A stretch of 64,000 bases of DNA. It comes from Microbacterium foliorum (GTDB lineage Bacteria > Actinomycetota > Actinomycetes > Actinomycetales > Microbacteriaceae). The stretch's first letter is position 1. Each line of letters begins with the position of its first letter. The stretch lies in NCBI RefSeq assembly GCF_003367705.1, contig NZ_CP031425.1, positions 248,001 through 312,000 on the forward strand, in the 5' to 3' direction. The translations under genes and the position numbers were made by a program. The notes below the pieces were generated by a model that was given only the letters and a program-made list of their open reading frames with translations, searched no databases and was not told where the DNA came from. Below, piece by piece: positions 59,810 through 64,000 of the stretch.

Positions 59810-60601
59810 TCAGGCGCAGACGGAGGCGGGGGCGCCGAGCTCCCGCGAGAGCTGTGCGGCTGCTCGGGCGCAGGCGTCGCCGCACGCCGCGGTGCGCTCC
59901 TGCATCGCCTCGCGCGTTCCGATCACCTGCACCGCGGCGACGACCTCGCCGCGGTGGTCCCAGACGGGAGCGGCGACCGAGTAGAGGCCGGGCTCGGCTT
60001 CCTGGTCGACGATCGTGAAGCCGCGCCGACGATCGTCGTCGAGCCGCGAGAGGAAGTCGTCGATCGAGGCGGGGGTGTTCGGGCCCTGCGCTGAGAACTC
60101 GGTCGAGCCGAAGACGGTGCGGATCTCTTCGGCGGGGGCGTCCCACAGCGTCGCGCGCCCGGCGTCGCTGCAGTACGCCGGGTACGCGCGACCGATCCAG
60201 GATCCGATCATCCGGGAGTCGGCGGGCAGGCTCTCCAACGTCGTGAGCGTCGCATCTCCCTGCAGGACGCTGAGGAACGCGGCCTCGCCGAGGTGCGACG
60301 ACAGCTCGTCGAGCACCACCTGGCCGTGGGTGCGAAGACGCTGCGCGCTCAGCTCCTGCGCGGCGGCGTACCAGCCCCAGGCGAGGGTGAACGAGCGGTC
60401 GGCGTTCCTTCTCACGAGCCCCGAGCGGTGCAGAGATGCCAGGGTGCGCGACACCTGCGAACGCTCGCGACCGAGGGCCTCGGCGATCCCGCTGACGGTG
60501 GCCGGCCGCAGATCACGGGCGAGGTCGGCGACGGCTGCGAGGACGTCCAGTCCGCGACCCATGCTGCTCGAGGGGGGCCGTCGGGGCGTGGCGGAGGGCA
60601 T
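59810..60601 (-). CDS. IclR-type regulator 2
   Basis: This 263-residue paralogue of the neighbouring regulator has an IclR winged helix (A-T-V-S-G-I-A-E-A-L-G-R-E-R-S-Q-V-S-R-T) and an effector domain (W-I-G-R-A-Y-P-A-Y-C-S-D-A-G-R-A-T-L-W-D). TAACCT lies six bases before the ATG, predicting a leaderless transcript. The two IclR genes are convergent with three bases between them. Confidence 0.88.
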   Translation of the reverse strand: MPSATPRRPPSSSMGRGLDVLAAVADLARDLRPATVSGIAEALGRERSQVSRTLASLHRSGLVRRNADRSFTLAWGWYAAAQELSAQRLRTHGQVVLDELSSHLGEAAFLSVLQGDATLTTLESLPADSRMIGSWIGRAYPAYCSDAGRATLWDAPAEEIRTVFGSTEFSAQGPNTPASIDDFLSRLDDDRRRGFTIVDQEAEPGLYSVAAPVWDHRGEVVAAVQVIGTREAMQERTAACGDACARAAAQLSRELGAPASVCA

Positions 60602-60623
60602 GCAATGAGGTTACCGCTGGGCG

Positions 60624-61649
60624 TCAGCCCACCCGGCGTATCGAGGCGCGCTCGATGACCGGCATCGGTATCAGCACCGCGCCGAGAGGGCGCTCGCCGA
60701 GGAGCATCTCGACGGCCGTGCGCCCCATCACGTCATAGGGGAGCCGCGCGGTCGTGAGGCCCGGTCGTTGGAAGCTCGCCAGCTCTTCGTCGTCGAACGA
60801 CGCGACCGAGATGTCGTCGGGCACCTTCAGTCCGCGCTCCGCGATCGCCTGGTACGCGCCGAATGCCACGCCGTCGTTGCCCGCCAGGATCGCTGTGAGA
60901 TCGGGATGCGCGTCGAGCATCTGCAGCGTTCTGGTGTACCCGATGTCGGGGTTCCATTCGGGGACGTCGACGATGGTCGGATGCACGCCCGCCTCGGCGA
61001 AAGCGGCGCGGATGCCGTCGAACCGCGGCCCGATGGTGACCGAATGCCGCGGAGACGAGACCGCCAGGGGATTGTTCCCGATCACGCCGACGCGGCGGTG
61101 CCCGGCGGCGGTGAGCAGGTGCGCCATCGCATGACCGGCGGTCCGTTCGTCCGGCAGCACCGAGGGGTGCCCGGTCGTCGACGTGCCGTTCACGATCACG
61201 ACGAGGACGTCCTGGGGCATCGGCGGAAGCTCGATCATCCGCGCGCCCAGAAGTCCGATCAGGATGCCGTCGACTCGACGGTCGATCATGGCCTGGATCT
61301 CGTCCGAGATCGTCGCGTCGTCGCCCTCGGTCTCGGCGATGAGAACGGTGTGGCCGTGCTCTTTCGCCGCCGAGAGCAGGCCGCGGATCATCTCGGAGGC
61401 ATAGCGGGTCACGGTGATCTGGTCCGAGATGAAGCCGAGCGTCTTCGTCTTGCCGAGGCGCAGGCTCTGCGCTGCCGGGTTCGGTCGATAGCCGAGCTCC
61501 TCGGCGGCGGCCCTGACGCGTCGGGCCGCGTCGACGGAGAGGCGCGAACCCGGTCGGTCGTTCAGGATCATGCTGACCGCGGTCTTCGACATGCCTGAGA
61601 GCGCGGCGACATCGGCGAGCGTCGGCCTGCGATCGACGTTGTTCGGCAC
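60624..61649 (-). CDS. LacI-family sugar repressor
   Basis: This 341-residue repressor has the LacI HTH (T-L-A-D-V-A-A-L-S-G-M-S-K-T-A-V-S) and the hinge L-N-D-R-P-G-S-R-L-S, followed by a periplasmic-binding-protein-like sugar domain. AGGAGG abuts an ATG at 61655. The GTG at 61649 is six bases from it and is the better start. It is divergent from a sugar ABC operon with two matching operators (61713, 61771), which it should repress without inducer. Confidence 0.9.
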   Translation of the reverse strand: MPNNVDRRPTLADVAALSGMSKTAVSMILNDRPGSRLSVDAARRVRAAAEELGYRPNPAAQSLRLGKTKTLGFISDQITVTRYASEMIRGLLSAAKEHGHTVLIAETEGDDATISDEIQAMIDRRVDGILIGLLGARMIELPPMPQDVLVVIVNGTSTTGHPSVLPDERTAGHAMAHLLTAAGHRRVGVIGNNPLAVSSPRHSVTIGPRFDGIRAAFAEAGVHPTIVDVPEWNPDIGYTRTLQMLDAHPDLTAILAGNDGVAFGAYQAIAERGLKVPDDISVASFDDEELASFQRPGLTTARLPYDVMGRTAVEMLLGERPLGAVLIPMPVIERASIRRVG

Positions 61650-61712
61650 CGGCATCCTCCTGTCGTGACATCTCCAGCTTAGGCAGTGGGAGCCTTCCCC
61701 CGGAACTGCGTG

Positions 61713-61730
61713 CGTTGAATTGATTTAGCA
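61713..61730. promoter_or_regulatory. LacI operator, upstream copy
   Basis: CGTTGAATTGATTTAGCA reads in reverse as TGCTAAATCAATTCAACG, a degenerate copy of the site at 61771, centred 58 bp upstream. It lies just upstream of the -35 box and towards the lacI-type gene. Confidence 0.72.
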
Positions 61731-61736
61731 GAATAC

Positions 61737-61765
61737 TTGCAGCCCCCGATCCGCGATGCTAACCT
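61737..61765 (+). promoter_or_regulatory. Promoter of the sugar ABC operon
   Basis: TTGCAG (61737-61742) and TAACCT (61760-61765) are 17 bp apart, with TG at 61757 giving an extended -10. Transcription would start about 61772, inside the main operator. Confidence 0.72.
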
Positions 61766-61770
61766 CGGCC

Positions 61771-61788
61771 TGCTGAATCAATTCAGCA
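61771..61788. promoter_or_regulatory. LacI operator, main copy
   Basis: TGCTGAATCAATTCAGCA has perfect 8-bp arms around CA and covers the predicted transcription start of the solute-binding protein gene. Confidence 0.85.
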
Positions 61789-61844
61789 TCTTCGCTCGGG
61801 CACTGCTTCCCGCCTGCGAAGTCACTCACTCAGGAGAGAACATC

Positions 61845-63227
61845 GTGGTTGATCTCACTCGCAGAGCCCTGTTCGGTGCCATCGGCCTGGGCATCGTCGG
61901 CACCGTGGTCTCGTGGCCTCGGCTCACCGGAGCCGACATTCCCGGGCGCGGAAAAGATGTCCTGACGGTCGCTCTCTTCGGCACCGCGCAGGATGCCGTG
62001 GCCCGCCAGGCGCTGGTCGACGGCTTCCAGCGCGCACACCCCGGGATCGAGGTGCGCATCGTCGCCATCCAGGGACAGGACTGGAGCGAGTACTTCGCGA
62101 AGATCCTCACGATGATCGCGGCGGGTACGCCTCCTGATGTCGTCACGGTGGCGACCGAGGGCGCGCAGCTCTTCGCGTCGCGGCTCGCGCATCCGCTCGA
62201 CGACTTCGTGCGCCGCGACGCGTCGGAGATGCAGGAGTACTTCGACGATGTGAACCCGGCGCTGATCGAGGCGTTCATGTACCAGGGCAGCCTGTTCCAG
62301 ATGCCCGACAACTTCAATGCGGCGAACGTCTTCTACAGCACCCAGGCGATGGAGCGCGCGGGGCTCGAGCGCCCCGCCGACAACTGGACGCTGGATGAGT
62401 TCTTCACGACCGCCCGGGCGATGAAGAAGAGCGCGCCGGGGCAGTTCCTGCCGTACTTCTGGAACAACCGACTGTGGGGCGGAGTCGTTCCGTGGCTCTA
62501 CGTCAACAACACCAGCTTCCTGCGCGAGGAGAAGGCCGGCGGAGGCGACTGGTTCTGGAACCGCTTCTATCCCGACCAGCCGGCACGCAGCGGAGGATAC
62601 GTGTGGCGGCAGGCGGATGCGCTGAACGAGAGCGTCGAGGAGAGCTTCTCGGTGCTGCAGAGCATGGTCTCGGAGGGGCTCGCAGCGAATCCCGCCCAGG
62701 GCGGGGGCAACGAGCTGGTCTCGCTGTTCTCCAGCGGTTCGGTCGGCATGACCCCCGCGGGCGGATTCTGGGTGAGCGGGCTCGAAGAGGCGGGCGTCGC
62801 GAACGACGCCTACGACGTGACGTACTTCCCCCGGATGGCGGGGCAGCGTCACCAGTTCGGTGCGGGGGGCTACGCGATCATGGAGACCTCCCCGCGCAAG
62901 GACGAGGCCTGGGAGTGGCTCAAGTACTGCGTCTCGGTCGAGGGCATGAAGATCGCCCACCCGAAGCCCGACTCGTCGCTTCCTCGTCGCTCGCTCAACG
63001 CCGAACTGTACGGAGCGGGGGTGGGCCCGGCCCACTGGGAGGTCTTCTACGACACCCTCGACAAGTTCCCCGACACCGGCCCGATGCCGGCGCCTCCCCA
63101 GCAGGCGGCGGTCGAGTCGGCGTTGCTGAAGAACGTGGTGTCGACCATCACGAACGGTCCTGCCGGCGTCCGCCGCGGGCTGGAGACGATGCAGCGTGAT
63201 CTCGAGATCGCGCTGGGAGGACGATGA
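61845..63227 (+). CDS. Sugar ABC transporter extracellular solute-binding protein
   Basis: This 460-residue family 1 solute-binding protein has an N-terminal T-R-R-A-L-F-G plus hydrophobic stretch with no lipobox Cys, consistent with a Tat-type signal. The mature part has the usual G-F-Q-R-A-H-P-G-I-E-V-R and T-P-P-D-V-V-T pattern. It would deliver an oligosaccharide or monosaccharide to the permease encoded next. The GTG at 61845 has CAGGAGAGAA upstream; the frame is open further out but into the operator. Confidence 0.9.
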   Translation: MVDLTRRALFGAIGLGIVGTVVSWPRLTGADIPGRGKDVLTVALFGTAQDAVARQALVDGFQRAHPGIEVRIVAIQGQDWSEYFAKILTMIAAGTPPDVVTVATEGAQLFASRLAHPLDDFVRRDASEMQEYFDDVNPALIEAFMYQGSLFQMPDNFNAANVFYSTQAMERAGLERPADNWTLDEFFTTARAMKKSAPGQFLPYFWNNRLWGGVVPWLYVNNTSFLREEKAGGGDWFWNRFYPDQPARSGGYVWRQADALNESVEESFSVLQSMVSEGLAANPAQGGGNELVSLFSSGSVGMTPAGGFWVSGLEEAGVANDAYDVTYFPRMAGQRHQFGAGGYAIMETSPRKDEAWEWLKYCVSVEGMKIAHPKPDSSLPRRSLNAELYGAGVGPAHWEVFYDTLDKFPDTGPMPAPPQQAAVESALLKNVVSTITNGPAGVRRGLETMQRDLEIALGGR

Positions 63228-64000
63228 TGTCGGAGAGCAGCACGCGAACCCTGACCGTGCCGACGGCACCCCGCGGTGAGACCGGCACCGTCGCCCGCTC
63301 GGGCCGGTCCATCATCTGGGTCTTCCTGGCCCCCACCGTCATCGGCCTCGGGCTGTTCAACCTCGTCCCGATCGTCGGATCGTTCGTCCTGGCCTTCTTC
63401 CGCTGGGACATCATCTCCGATCCCGTGTTCGTCGGCGTCGACAACTTCGTCGATCTCGCGATGAACCCGACGGTGCGTGTGTCCTTCCTGAACACCATCG
63501 GCTTCGTGGTCGTGGCGGTCATCCTGCAGCTCACGGTCGCGCTGGTGCTCGCCATCCTCGTGCAGTCGAAGATGCCGGCGTGGTTGCGCACCTTCTTCCG
63601 GTCGTCGCTGTTCTTCCCGCTGATCCTGTCTGCCGCATCGGTCTCCCTGATCATGGCGTACCTGTTCAACCAGGAGTTCGGGCTCGTGAACCAGACGCTC
63701 AACCTGATCGGCATCGCCGACGTCGGGTGGCTGACGACCGGGTTCGGAGCGAAGGTCGTGGTGCTGCTCGTCTACGTGTGGCAGAACTTCGGCTTCACGT
63801 TCCTGCTCTTCATCGGGGGGCTCGCGGCGATCCCGAGCGAGGTCTACGAAGCATCCTCCCTCGACGGCGCCGCCGGATGGACGCAGTTCCGAATGATCAC
63901 GCTGCCCCTGGTGAGCCCGACCCTGCTGGTCGCATCGGTCATGGCCATCATCAACGCGCTGCAGATCTTCGATCAGCCGTGGGTGCTCTCGCGAGGCGGG
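63227..64000 (+). CDS. Sugar ABC transporter permease, 3' cut by window
   Basis: The frame stays open from 63227 to the window end (258 codons). After a ~30-residue polar start it shows membrane helices (W-V-F-L-A-P-T-V-I-G-L-G) and the MalF-type ATPase-contact segment E-A-S-S-L-D-G-A-A-G-W-T-Q-F near 207-220. It pairs with the preceding binding protein for sugar import. The ATG at 63227 is six bases from GGGAGG; an ATG at 63224 is possible. A second permease probably follows outside the window. Confidence 0.9.
   Translation, partial: MSESSTRTLTVPTAPRGETGTVARSGRSIIWVFLAPTVIGLGLFNLVPIVGSFVLAFFRWDIISDPVFVGVDNFVDLAMNPTVRVSFLNTIGFVVVAVILQLTVALVLAILVQSKMPAWLRTFFRSSLFFPLILSAASVSLIMAYLFNQEFGLVNQTLNLIGIADVGWLTTGFGAKVVVLLVYVWQNFGFTFLLFIGGLAAIPSEVYEASSLDGAAGWTQFRMITLPLVSPTLLVASVMAIINALQIFDQPWVLSRGG

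Overview
The window is high-GC DNA with frequent GTG starts, short ATGA-type gene overlaps and the codon bias of an actinobacterium. The gene families (small 'MGYLTYGN' protein, DUF222-HNH protein, MHS and DHA2 transporters, many sugar hydrolases) point to Microbacterium or a close relative in Microbacteriaceae, probably plant- or soil-associated. I call 54 protein genes, two of them cut by the window edges. I saw no rRNA, tRNA, CRISPR array, prophage or insertion sequence.

Layout. 1-13.4 kb: a complete 4-hydroxyproline catabolic operon (2198-10379) lies between two DUF1680 beta-L-arabinofuranosidases of different subtypes (1-2088 and 11342-13435). This suggests a locus for dismantling arabinosylated hydroxyproline-rich plant proteins (extensins). 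10.4-11.3 kb is a gene-free array of short GGGGTCA repeats. 13.5-20.5 kb: SulP transporter, a TetR-controlled DHA2 efflux pump, an unrecognised protein and an ArsR-controlled MFS pump. 20.9-30.5 kb: DUF222-HNH protein, XRE regulator with SDR enzyme divergent from a methionine aminopeptidase, glycosyltransferase, PadR regulator with ABC1 kinase, BCCT transporter. 30.5-30.9 kb: second block of the GGGGTCA repeat family. 30.9-36.3 kb: NmrA-like oxidoreductase, small membrane protein, CsbD, MHS symporter, two divergent MarR regulators and a small DUF protein, with a CTAG-type site recurring at three promoters. 36.4-38.6 kb: MFS transporter and SDR.

38.8-43.6 kb: five-gene siderophore/iron uptake operon behind an iron box. 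43.7-51.7 kb: GH35 beta-galactosidase, AraC regulator, DUF5107-TPR protein, YdcF protein, lipoprotein. 51.8-60.6 kb: amino-acid cluster with a PLP gamma-lyase, AsnC regulator, aldehyde dehydrogenase, ACT-less homoserine dehydrogenase, amino-acid permease, alanine-racemase-fold enzyme and two IclR regulators. A catabolic route for homoserine-type amino acids is a reasonable hypothesis. 60.6-64 kb: LacI repressor and the start of a sugar ABC operon with two matching operators.

Two features run through the whole window. At least ten genes have a TANNNT box 6-7 bases before the start codon, which indicates leaderless transcripts. Several proteins carry in-frame microsatellite tracts, mostly of hexanucleotides and mostly near their ends.
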